19,130 nucleotides of DNA from DATAFT01 sp035544635 (GTDB lineage: Bacteria > Acidobacteriota > Thermoanaerobaculia > Multivoradales > Multivoraceae), in contig DATKDQ010000037.1 in the NCBI GenBank assembly GCA_035544635.1, positions 1-19,130 of the forward strand, given 5' to 3'. Position 1 is the first letter of the stretch, and each line of letters starts with the position of its first letter. Below are positions 1 through 6,081 of the stretch, one piece after another. Position numbers and translations under genes: made by a program. The notes beneath the pieces are model-generated. The model searched no databases. It was not told the origin of the DNA and saw nothing but the letters and a program-made list of their open reading frames with translations.

Positions 1-1201
1 CGTCGCTCCCTCCGCCGTGGACGAGCTCGTACTCGCTCGACGATGCGGCCCGCTCGAGATAGCCGGCGATGTTCCGGAAGGAAGCTTCGTCGATGACGGC
101 GGCCATGAAGTTGCCGAAGTCGGTGGGGGACCCCATCTTCACGCGCGACAGCATCGCCTCGAGCTCCTGCCGCACCGCCGGCCACAGCGAGGCTGGGACG
201 TAGGCGCGCGAGGCCGCCGAGCACTTCTGACCCTGGTACTCGAAGGCGCCGCGGACCAGCGCGGTGACCAGCGCGGGGACGCTGGCCGAGGGGTGCACGA
301 ACACGAAGTTCTTGCCGCCGGTCTCACCGACGATCCTCGGGTAGGTTCGATAGGAGTCGATCCGGTCTCCGATCACGCGCCAGAGGTGCTGGAAGGTCGC
401 GGTCGAGCCGGTGAAGTGGATCCCCGCGAGCTCGCGGCTCGCGAGCACGGGCTCGCCGACGTCGGGCCCGCTGCCGGGAAGGAAGTTCACGACGCCGGGG
501 GGGAGACCCGCCTCCTCCAGCAGCTTCATGATGTACCAGCTGGAGAGGAGCGAGGTGGAGGCCGGCTTCCACAGCACCGTGTTCCCGGCGAGCGCCGGCG
601 CGGTGGGGAGGTTGCCCGCGATGGAAGTGAAGTTGAACGGCGTGATCGCGAGCACGAACCCCTCGAGCGGCCGATAGTCCGCCACGTTCCAGACGCCGGG
701 CGCGGATCCCGGCTGCTCGGCGTAGACGCGGGAGAGGTAGTGGGGGTTGAAGCGCCAGAAGTCGATGAGCTCGCAGGCGGCGTCGATCTCCGCCTCGTGC
801 ACGGTCTTCGACTGGCCGAGCATGGTGGCGGCGTTGAGCGTCGCGCGCCAGGAGCCCGCCAACAGATCGGCGGCGCGCAGGAAGATCGCGAAGCGCTCAC
901 GCCAGGGCATCGCGGCCCACGCCGGCCACGCCGCGCCAGCGGCCGCGATCGCCTGCTCGACCTCGGGTGCGGCGCAGCGCTCGTAGGTGGCGAGCCGGTG
1001 GCCGTGCTGGTGCGGGCAGACCACCGTACCGGTGGTACCGGTGTGCAGCTCGCGGCCGCCGATGATCGCCGGAATCTCGATCTCCTCGGTGAGCATCGAT
1101 TGCAGGCGTGACTCCAGGCGCTCGCGCTCGGGCGTCCCCGGTGCGTAGGTGCGGATCGGCTCGTTCGCGGGGATGGGCGGCGAGGGGATCCCGTTGTCCA
1201 T
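1..1201 (-). CDS. pruA: 1-pyrroline-5-carboxylate dehydrogenase (L-glutamate gamma-semialdehyde dehydrogenase), 3' end cut by window edge
   Basis: This aldehyde dehydrogenase superfamily enzyme oxidises glutamate gamma-semialdehyde to glutamate with NAD+, the last step of proline and ornithine catabolism in the cytoplasm. The visible 400 residues start at ATG 1201-1199, preceded by a GAGGA ribosome-binding site about 7 bases upstream. They read MDNGIPSPPIPANEPIRTYA and continue to the left edge without a stop. The catalytic glutamate lies in GETGGKN (Glu293) and the nucleophile in GQKCSA (Cys327). Their 34-residue spacing equals that of mammalian ALDH4A1 as I remember it. The NAD-binding stretch TPFNFTSIAGNL is near residue 190. 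Family members are about 530-560 residues, so roughly 130-160 are missing at the C-terminus. The gene lies 68 bases downstream of ornithine carbamoyltransferase on the same strand, so co-transcription is likely. A fused proline dehydrogenase domain is excluded at the N-terminus. Confidence 0.92.
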   Translation of the reverse strand, partial: MDNGIPSPPIPANEPIRTYAPGTPERERLESRLQSMLTEEIEIPAIIGGRELHTGTTGTVVCPHQHGHRLATYERCAAPEVEQAIAAAGAAWPAWAAMPWRERFAIFLRAADLLAGSWRATLNAATMLGQSKTVHEAEIDAACELIDFWRFNPHYLSRVYAEQPGSAPGVWNVADYRPLEGFVLAITPFNFTSIAGNLPTAPALAGNTVLWKPASTSLLSSWYIMKLLEEAGLPPGVVNFLPGSGPDVGEPVLASRELAGIHFTGSTATFQHLWRVIGDRIDSYRTYPRIVGETGGKNFVFVHPSASVPALVTALVRGAFEYQGQKCSAASRAYVPASLWPAVRQELEAMLSRVKMGSPTDFGNFMAAVIDEASFRNIAGYLERAASSSEYELVHGGGSD

Positions 1202-1269
1202 GTGCTGGTCCTCGAACCGCGACCTCTGGAGCGTATCCCGGGCGCGGCGGATTCCGACGGCTACCGCGG

Positions 1270-2361
1270 TCACACCGCGGTCGCGGCCGGATCGGCTCCG
1301 GCCAGGGTGGCCACCAGAATCGCCTTGATCGTGTGCAGCCGATTCTCGGCCTGGTCGAACACGATCGAACGCTCCGACTCGAACACCTCGTGCGTGACCT
1401 CGAGCCCTTCGAGCCCGTGCGTCTCGGCGAGGCGGCGGCCGATCTCGGTGCCGCGGTCATGGAACGCGGGCAGGCAGTGCAGGAACTTCACGTCGGGATT
1501 ACCGGTGAGCTCGACCAGCCGCCGGTTGACCTGGTAGGGCCGCAGCCGCTCGATCCGCTGCGGCCACGCCGACTCGTCCTCTCCCATCGAGAGCCACACG
1601 TCGGTGTAGAGGAAGTCGGCGCCGGCCACCGCCGTGGTCACGTGCTCGGTGATGAGGAGACGGGCTCCGGTCCGGGCGGCGACGGCACGGCACTTGGCGA
1701 CGTGCGCCGGCGCCGGCCAGAAGTCGCGCGGTGCCGCGATGCGCAGCTCCATGCCCAGCTTGGCCGCGCCCATCAGCCAGGAGTTGCCCATGTTGAACCG
1801 TGCGTCGCCGAGGTAGCACACCGCGACCTCGGCGAGCGGCCGCGCACAGTGCTCGCGCACGGTGAGTACGTCGGCGAGAATCTGGGTCGGGTGGAGCTCG
1901 TCGGTGAGCGCGTTCCACACCGGGATTCCGGCACCGCTCGCGAGCTCCTCGATCACCGCCTGCTGGTAGCCGCGGTAGGCGATGCCGTCGTAGAGCCGGC
2001 CGAGGACGCGCGCCGTGTCGCGCACGCTCTCCTTGCGCCCGAGCTGAGCCTCGCCCGGATCGAGCACGCTGACCCGCGCCCCCTGGTCGAAGGCCGCGAC
2101 CTCGAACGCGCAGCGAGTGCGCGTCGAGGTCTTGCTGAAGACGAGAACGAGGTTGCGGCCCTCGAGGCGGCGCCGCTCGCGGCCGTCCCGCTTGTCCGCC
2201 TTGAGGCGCGCGGCGAGGTCCACGAGGAAGAGGATCTCGGCGGGCGAGAAGTCCTCGAGCTTGAGGAAGTGGCGGCCGCGCAGGTCGACGTGCAGGTCGG
2301 CACCGGCGGCGCCCGACGCCTCCCAGGCGGCTCCTAGAGGCGGGCTGAGGTGTAGTACCAT
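1270..2361 (-). CDS. argF: Ornithine carbamoyltransferase
   Basis: The enzyme transfers a carbamoyl group between carbamoyl phosphate and ornithine to give citrulline, acting as a cytoplasmic trimer in arginine synthesis or, in reverse, in arginine catabolism. The 363-residue protein shows the carbamoyl-phosphate loop STRTR at residues 79-83, HPTQ at 157-160, the ornithine-side SMGE loop at 258-261 and the HCLPA catalytic motif at 295-299. Start ATG 2361-2359 follows a GGAG ribosome-binding site with a 5-base gap. The open frame continues much further upstream, but that part is the complement of ribH and nusB and is not coding. The protein is about 30 residues longer than the Escherichia coli enzyme, mostly from a 20-residue N-terminal extension. 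The sequence (LYDGIAYRG, AGIPVWNALTDE) resembles the E. coli ArgF / catabolic ArcB branch, so arcB is an alternative name. It probably leads an operon with the P5C dehydrogenase gene downstream. Confidence 0.95.
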   Translation of the reverse strand: MVLHLSPPLGAAWEASGAAGADLHVDLRGRHFLKLEDFSPAEILFLVDLAARLKADKRDGRERRRLEGRNLVLVFSKTSTRTRCAFEVAAFDQGARVSVLDPGEAQLGRKESVRDTARVLGRLYDGIAYRGYQQAVIEELASGAGIPVWNALTDELHPTQILADVLTVREHCARPLAEVAVCYLGDARFNMGNSWLMGAAKLGMELRIAAPRDFWPAPAHVAKCRAVAARTGARLLITEHVTTAVAGADFLYTDVWLSMGEDESAWPQRIERLRPYQVNRRLVELTGNPDVKFLHCLPAFHDRGTEIGRRLAETHGLEGLEVTHEVFESERSIVFDQAENRLHTIKAILVATLAGADPAATAV

Positions 2362-2379
2362 CGTTGCTCCGCGCACCGG

Positions 2380-2410
2380 ATGATACCCGGTCCGGGACCA
2401 CCACTGGCAA
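2380..2410 (-). promoter_or_regulatory. Candidate sigma-70-type promoter of the ornithine carbamoyltransferase operon
   Basis: On the minus strand a TTGCCA box (2410-2405) and a TATCAT box (2385-2380) are each one base from the sigma-70 consensus, separated by 19 bases. This would start transcription near 2373, about a dozen bases before the ATG at 2361. The spacer holds the 11-bp palindrome CCCGGTCCGGG (2386-2396), a possible operator. The spacer is two bases longer than ideal, so the call is tentative. The site overlaps the leader of the divergent ribH gene. Confidence 0.42.
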
Positions 2411-2436
2411 CTCGCGAATCTGGGGGCAGGACCGGC

Positions 2437-2916
2437 GTGACGTTCTCGACACCACAACTGCGGGGCAGCCACGAGGGGGGCGGGCGCCGGTTCGCGATCG
2501 TCGCTGCCTCCTTCAATCAGCGGATCGTGTCGCAGCTGCTCGCGGCTGCGTCCGACTGCCTGGCCGGACATGGCGTCGCTCCGGACGACATCCAGGTGGT
2601 GAGCGTGCCCGGAGCGTGGGAGATCCCGCAGGCGTTGGAGGAGCTCGCGGTGGGTGGAAAGTTCGACGCGCTGATCGCGCTCGGGGCCGTGATTCGCGGC
2701 GACACGCCGCACTTCGAGTACATCTGCGCCGAGTGCTCGGGCGGCGTGGCGCGGGTGTCGAGCAAGCACCGGATCCCGGTCGCCTTCGGCGTGCTCACCT
2801 GCGACACGACGCAGCAGGCGGAGGAGCGTGCCGGCGGCAGGGGCGGCAACAAGGGCACCGAGGCGGCGCTCGCCGCGCTCGAGATGGCGAGCCTGTTCGG
2901 GAAGCTGCGGGGCTGA
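2437..2916 (+). CDS. ribH: 6,7-dimethyl-8-ribityllumazine synthase
   Basis: The penultimate enzyme of riboflavin synthesis condenses 5-amino-6-ribitylamino-uracil with 3,4-dihydroxy-2-butanone 4-phosphate. It normally forms cytoplasmic pentamers or 60-mers. The sequence shows the substrate-binding FNQRI near residue 26, VPGAWEIP at 58-65 and GAVIRGDTPHFEYI with the catalytic histidine at residue 92. I chose GTG 2437 because it gives 159 residues, close to the usual 150-160, and follows GGGGGCAGG with a 6-base gap. An in-frame ATG at 2380 would add 19 unconserved residues and run back over the divergent argF promoter. The gene is followed after 33 bases by nusB, a common pairing in bacteria. 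No FMN riboswitch is visible upstream, and the other rib genes are not in the window. Confidence 0.95.
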   Translation: MTFSTPQLRGSHEGGGRRFAIVAASFNQRIVSQLLAAASDCLAGHGVAPDDIQVVSVPGAWEIPQALEELAVGGKFDALIALGAVIRGDTPHFEYICAECSGGVARVSSKHRIPVAFGVLTCDTTQQAEERAGGRGGNKGTEAALAALEMASLFGKLRG

Positions 2917-2949
2917 GGCGAAGCACGGTGCGGACGTCGGGACTCCGGC

Positions 2950-3408
2950 ATGGGAAAGCGGCGCACGGCCAGGGAGATGGCCCTCCAGATGCTGTTTCAG
3001 CACGAGCTCGGGCGCAGCGAGCTGCGCGACGTGCTCAAGAGCTACGAGCCTGCAGACGTGGTGGGGGAGGGCGAGGGCGCCGGCCTCGAGGGGCGGGATC
3101 TGGAGTCGGCGCGCAGCTACGCCGAGACTCTCGCTGGAGGCGTGGTTTCGCACCGCGACGAGATCGACGCTCTGATCCGCGGTCAGGCCACCAACTGGCG
3201 GCTGGAGCGTATGCCGGTGGTCGACCGCACCATTCTTCGCATCGCGATCTACGAGCTGCTGCGCGAGCGCGACGTGCCGCAGGTGGTCATCGTCGACGAG
3301 GCGATCGAGCTGGCGAAGCGCTACGGCTCGGAGCAGTCGGGAGCCTTCGTCAACGGCGTGCTCGACGGGCTGCTCCACACGCGGAAATTCCCGGGGCGCC
3401 GGCACTGA
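2950..3408 (+). CDS. nusB: Transcription antitermination factor NusB
   Basis: NusB binds boxA RNA together with ribosomal protein S10 and takes part in antitermination of ribosomal RNA operons. The 152-residue protein begins with the family's basic helix (GKRRTAREMALQMLFQHE), matches the conserved core IRGQATNWRLERMPVVDRTI and ends with the typical IELAKRYGSEQSGAFVNGVL. It is all-helical by appearance and of normal length. It lies 33 bases after ribH and 79 bases before lptE, all on the same strand, so the three are probably one transcript. Confidence 0.95.
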   Translation: MGKRRTAREMALQMLFQHELGRSELRDVLKSYEPADVVGEGEGAGLEGRDLESARSYAETLAGGVVSHRDEIDALIRGQATNWRLERMPVVDRTILRIAIYELLRERDVPQVVIVDEAIELAKRYGSEQSGAFVNGVLDGLLHTRKFPGRRH

Positions 3409-3487
3409 TGTCCTCCGGCAGCGTGGCGCGGCGCTGCGAGCCGGCGCTCCTCGAGGCAAGGGTGGGCAGGCGAGGAGGCCGCCACCC

Positions 3488-4033
3488 ATGAGGATCGGTC
3501 GCGCGCCGTGGTGGAGCGGGATCGCGCCCGCGCTGGCGGCCGCCGGCCTGCTGCTCGGCTGCGGCTACGCGCTGGTCGGCCGCGCGTCGACACTTCCGGC
3601 CGATATCCGGGCGGTCTACGTCGCGCCGCTCGAGAACCAGACCACTCGCGCCCAGCTCGAGCAGTTCCTGACCCAGGCCATCACTGACGAGCTGGTCACA
3701 CGGCGCCGCTTCACCATCGTGCGCAGCGCGGCCGAGGCGCAGGCGCAGCTGGTCGGCGCCGTGACCTCGTTCCGCGTCACTCCGGTGACCTTCGACGAGA
3801 GCGGCCGCGCACAGGAGTACGAGATCTCCATCCTCGCCGCGATGCGGTTCGTGCGCACCGGCACCGGTGACGAGGAGGTGGTGGTCTGGGAGAACGACCG
3901 TTACCTGTTCCGTGAGACCTACGAGATCGAGGCCTCGGCGGAGGACTTCTTCGACCGCGAGAACGAGGCGATCGCCCAAGCCTCGCTCCGCTTCGCGGAG
4001 ACCATGGTGGCGGACCTGCTGGAAGGCTTCTGA
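3488..4033 (+). CDS. lptE: LPS-assembly lipoprotein LptE-like protein
   Basis: The family member acts at the outer membrane as the lipoprotein plug of the LptD translocon in lipopolysaccharide export. The 181-residue protein has a signal peptide with a good lipobox (LLLGC, lipidated Cys25) followed directly by GYALVGRASTLPADIRAVYV and APLENQTTR, which fit the start of the LptE/RlpB fold (family assignment from recalled pattern, not a search). Start ATG 3488 follows AGGAGG (3472-3477) with about a 10-base gap. The C-terminal half contains a long alternating strand region and an amphipathic helix ending in MVADLLEGF. It is the last gene of the ribH-nusB-lptE run. The order lptE near rpsT recalls deltaproteobacterial-type genomes. 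Other small outer-membrane lipoproteins could look similar, so the function rests on this pattern. Confidence 0.78.
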   Translation: MRIGRAPWWSGIAPALAAAGLLLGCGYALVGRASTLPADIRAVYVAPLENQTTRAQLEQFLTQAITDELVTRRRFTIVRSAAEAQAQLVGAVTSFRVTPVTFDESGRAQEYEISILAAMRFVRTGTGDEEVVVWENDRYLFRETYEIEASAEDFFDRENEAIAQASLRFAETMVADLLEGF

Positions 4034-4060
4034 GAAGAGAGCCGGCCCTACCACGGAACC

Positions 4061-4105
4061 CGCGCCGTCCGCGGCGCCAAAGGTATGCGGGTGGAGGGAA
4101 TGCTA
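4061..4105 (-). repeat. Hairpin repeat, copy 3, in the rpsT 3' end (convergent junction lptE/rpsT)
   Basis: Read on the minus strand, this begins at the rpsT stop codon and ends in a GC hairpin: stem GCGCCG/CGGCGC (4077-4072 and 4067-4062) around a four-base loop. Bases 4083-4061 are identical over 23 positions to 12673-12695 on the plus strand, and the preceding TAGCA...CTCC...CGCATA also aligns loosely. It occupies the convergent gap between lptE and rpsT, so it could end transcription from both sides, although no run of T follows the stem. Confidence 0.7.
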
Positions 4106-4375
4106 TTCAGCCTTCCCGGAACCCGCCACCAGCTTCGTGAGCCGCGACTTGTAGCGATCGGCCGTGTTCTGGTGGATGACGCCCTTCTGGGCCGTCCGCT
4201 CGATCAGGCCGAGCGTCTGGGGCAGGGAGGCGCGAGCCGCCTCGGTGTCGCCGCTCTCCACCAGCCCACGGAGCTTCTTGATTCCCGAGCGCATGCGCGA
4301 GCGATACCCGCGGTTGCGCTCGCGGCGGACTTCGTTCTGCCGGTTCCGCTTCTCGGCTGAAGTGTTCCTGGCCAT
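4103..4375 (-). CDS. rpsT: 30S ribosomal protein S20
   Basis: S20 binds 16S rRNA early in assembly of the small subunit. The 90-residue, very basic protein opens with MARNTSAEKRNRQNEVRRER, contains the conserved RSRMRSGIKKL segment, and ends with TAQKGVIHQNTADRYKSRL, the family signature near the C-terminus. Start ATG 4375 is preceded by AGAGGA a few bases away. It lies 45 bases after cpoB on the same strand, at the end of the Tol-Pal gene run, and meets lptE head-on. Confidence 0.97.
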   Translation of the reverse strand: MARNTSAEKRNRQNEVRRERNRGYRSRMRSGIKKLRGLVESGDTEAARASLPQTLGLIERTAQKGVIHQNTADRYKSRLTKLVAGSGKAE

Positions 4376-4412
4376 GGTTCCTCTGTTTCCTTTCGGTCTC
4401 GGTCGACGCCGT

Positions 4413-4432
4413 CGGCAGCTTCAGCGCTGCCG
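4413..4432 (-). other. Small hairpin across the cpoB stop / rpsT leader
   Basis: A 7-bp stem (CGGCAGC/GCTGCCG) with a six-base loop spans 4432-4413 on the minus strand, overlapping the cpoB stop codon at 4423-4421. It could be a weak attenuator, or a leader element affecting S20 synthesis, or chance in GC-rich DNA. There is no T-run after it. Confidence 0.25.
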
Positions 4433-5230
4433 TTCGAGCGACTCGAGCTGCTGGCGCGCGATGGCGGCCTCTTCGCTCGATGGATGGGTACGAAGCAGCG
4501 TGCGGAGCTCCTCGAGCCCGCGGTCCCGCTGTCCCAGCTGGAGGTAGGCGTAGCCGCGTTTGAGCATCGCGCTCGCCACCTTCTCGCTGCGCGGGTACTT
4601 CGACAGCACGTGGCTGAAGCCGGTGATCGCCTGGTTGAAGCGCTGCTGCGCGAAGTAGCTCTCCGCCATCCAGTAGGCGGCGTTGTCGGCGAGCTCCGTA
4701 TCCGGGTAGCTCTCCTGGTACTCCGCGAATCCGAGGATGGCGAGATCGTAGTTGCCGGCGCGATAGTCGGCGTAAGCCTCCTGATACAGCGCCTCGGGGT
4801 CGCTGCTGGTGGTCGGGAGGGCTGGCCCCGGGCTCGAGCTCGGGGCGGACTGGCGCTGAGGGAGCGCCTTGAGCTGCTGGTTCGTCGCCGCCACCTGCTG
4901 CGAGAGCTGCTCGAGTCGGTGCAGGGTCTCCGCGATCGCCTCCTCGAGCTCGCCGATCCGGCGTTCGACCCCGTCGAGGTCGGTCCTGACGTCGGCGCTG
5001 GAGCGCAGTAGCTTCGCCGCCTCCCCGGTGACCGTCTGCTCGATCGCGGCCAGATCCTGCCGGGTCGTCGCCTCGCGCTGGACCTGCTGGATCTGGCGCT
5101 GGATCTCGGCCAACCTAGCCTCGATCGACTCCAGCTGCTGCGTCGAGGTGCAGGCAGCGAGGCACAGCACGCCGAACGCTCCCAGCACGGCGAGTCGGCG
5201 TGTGGGGAGGTGCGGCAGTGCTCTGACCAA
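4421..5230 (-). CDS. cpoB: Tol-Pal system protein CpoB/YbgF (TPR protein)
   Basis: CpoB coordinates outer-membrane constriction by Tol-Pal with peptidoglycan synthesis during division. The 269-residue protein has an export signal ending in CLAAC. Cys27 fits a lipobox, so this homologue may be lipid-anchored, unlike the soluble E. coli protein. A heptad-rich coiled coil spans about 30-120, a Ser/Pro linker about 125-143, and TPR repeats 145-269 (ALYQEAYADYRAGNYDLAI, then AAYWMAESYFAQQRFNQAI). The only plausible start is TTG 5230-5228, needed to keep the RR-containing signal peptide. It has no visible ribosome-binding site. The pal stop codon is in the same frame eight codons upstream, so translation probably depends on coupling with pal. 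It closes the tolQ-tolR-tolA-tolB-pal-cpoB run. Confidence 0.9.
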   Translation of the reverse strand: MVRALPHLPTRRLAVLGAFGVLCLAACTSTQQLESIEARLAEIQRQIQQVQREATTRQDLAAIEQTVTGEAAKLLRSSADVRTDLDGVERRIGELEEAIAETLHRLEQLSQQVAATNQQLKALPQRQSAPSSSPGPALPTTSSDPEALYQEAYADYRAGNYDLAILGFAEYQESYPDTELADNAAYWMAESYFAQQRFNQAITGFSHVLSKYPRSEKVASAMLKRGYAYLQLGQRDRGLEELRTLLRTHPSSEEAAIARQQLESLERQR

Positions 5231-5251
5231 GAGTCGAGGAGGCCGCGAGAC

Positions 5252-5833
5252 CTAGGAGCGGCCGCTCAAGTGGAACTCGGCGCGGCGGTTCCGCCACCAG
5301 CAGCTCTCGTTGCTCTCGGTGCACACCGGCCGCTCCTCGCCGTAGCTCACCGTCCTGAGCCGCGCGGCCGGAATGCCGAGCGTGACGAGATACTCCTTGG
5401 CCGAGTTGGCTCGCCGATCGCCAAGAGCGATGTTGTAGTCGTTGGTGCCGCGCTCGTCGCAGTGCCCCTCGATGGTGACCAGGAAGCCGGGGTTCTGCTT
5501 CAGGAAGTCGGCGTTCTTGGACAACCGCTCGCGGGCCTCCGGCTTGAGGTTGTACCGGTCGAAGTCGAAATAGACGTCGCCTATGAGACCGGTAGAGCGG
5601 GCGTGGTCGTCGGCATCTTTGATGTCGGCGTCGAGGGGGCTTGGGGTCGGGTCGTCCGTCCGCGAACGAGCCGCGTCGCCGACGTCCTCGGCGGTATCGC
5701 GCGGCGCGGGTGCCGACGTGTCCGTCAGGGCATCGGCGGGGATGTCCGGCGAGGCCTTGGGCCCACAGGCACCGCTCGCCAGAGCGAGTGCGGCGAGGAC
5801 CGCGAATAACAGGAAACTCCTACTCGGCTTCAT
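5252..5833 (-). CDS. pal: Peptidoglycan-associated lipoprotein Pal
   Basis: Pal anchors the outer membrane to peptidoglycan and receives force from TolA via TolB. The 193-residue protein starts at ATG 5833, chosen because the signal peptide KPSRSFLLFAVLAALALA follows and AAGGAG lies 10 bases upstream. The in-frame ATG at 5893 would place 20 residues before the signal. The mature cysteine is probably Cys23, but the -3 residue is Ser (SGAC), a poor lipobox. An acidic, Pro-rich spacer (24-84) leads into the OmpA-like domain (85-193) with DVYFDFD, the peptidoglycan-contact motif GHCDERGTNDYN, and GDRRA. A pair of cysteines (171 and 178) precedes WWRNRRAEF. Pal proteins of Myxococcota and related groups, as I remember them, share this cysteine-containing tail. 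Confidence 0.94.
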   Translation of the reverse strand: MKPSRSFLLFAVLAALALASGACGPKASPDIPADALTDTSAPAPRDTAEDVGDAARSRTDDPTPSPLDADIKDADDHARSTGLIGDVYFDFDRYNLKPEARERLSKNADFLKQNPGFLVTIEGHCDERGTNDYNIALGDRRANSAKEYLVTLGIPAARLRTVSYGEERPVCTESNESCWWRNRRAEFHLSGRS

Positions 5834-5920
5834 CACTTCACGACTCCTTCGGAACGGAACCCCTCTCGAGGTTCGGATCGGGTGGACACTCAACCGCCGT
5901 AGCGCACGAGGCGCGGGTTG

Positions 5921-5950
5921 AGGATATCAGGATTCTGCGCTTACGAACAA
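5921..5950 (-). promoter_or_regulatory. Possible internal promoter for pal-cpoB-rpsT
   Basis: In the 248-base gap between tolB and pal, the minus strand has TTGTTC (5950-5945) and TATCCT (5926-5921) with an 18-base spacer. The -35 box is weak. A 6-bp hairpin (GCGCTT/AAGCGC, 5954-5937) overlaps it. The unusually long gap in an otherwise compact operon supports a separate start, but the boxes alone are marginal. Confidence 0.28.
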
Positions 5951-6081
5951 GCGCTCTGGCCCGAAAGTCGGTCGGTTTCGCCTGAGCCAAGCGGCCGCCC
6001 GCCCGGCTCGTCCCGGTACTTGGCGAGAGCGGGTGTCGGTGTTCGACTCCGCGCAATGCCCCAGCCCGGGACTCCTCGCCG

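Noticed and set aside
17..1111. 364-codon plus-strand frame at the left end
   Set aside because: It is the complement of the P5C dehydrogenase, whose catalytic Glu and Cys motifs are intact on the minus strand.
2362..3489. Long upstream extension of the ornithine carbamoyltransferase frame (to 739 codons in total)
   Set aside because: The extra part is the complement of ribH and nusB, which have clear family motifs, and its translation resembles no OTC. The start at 2361 has a good ribosome-binding site.
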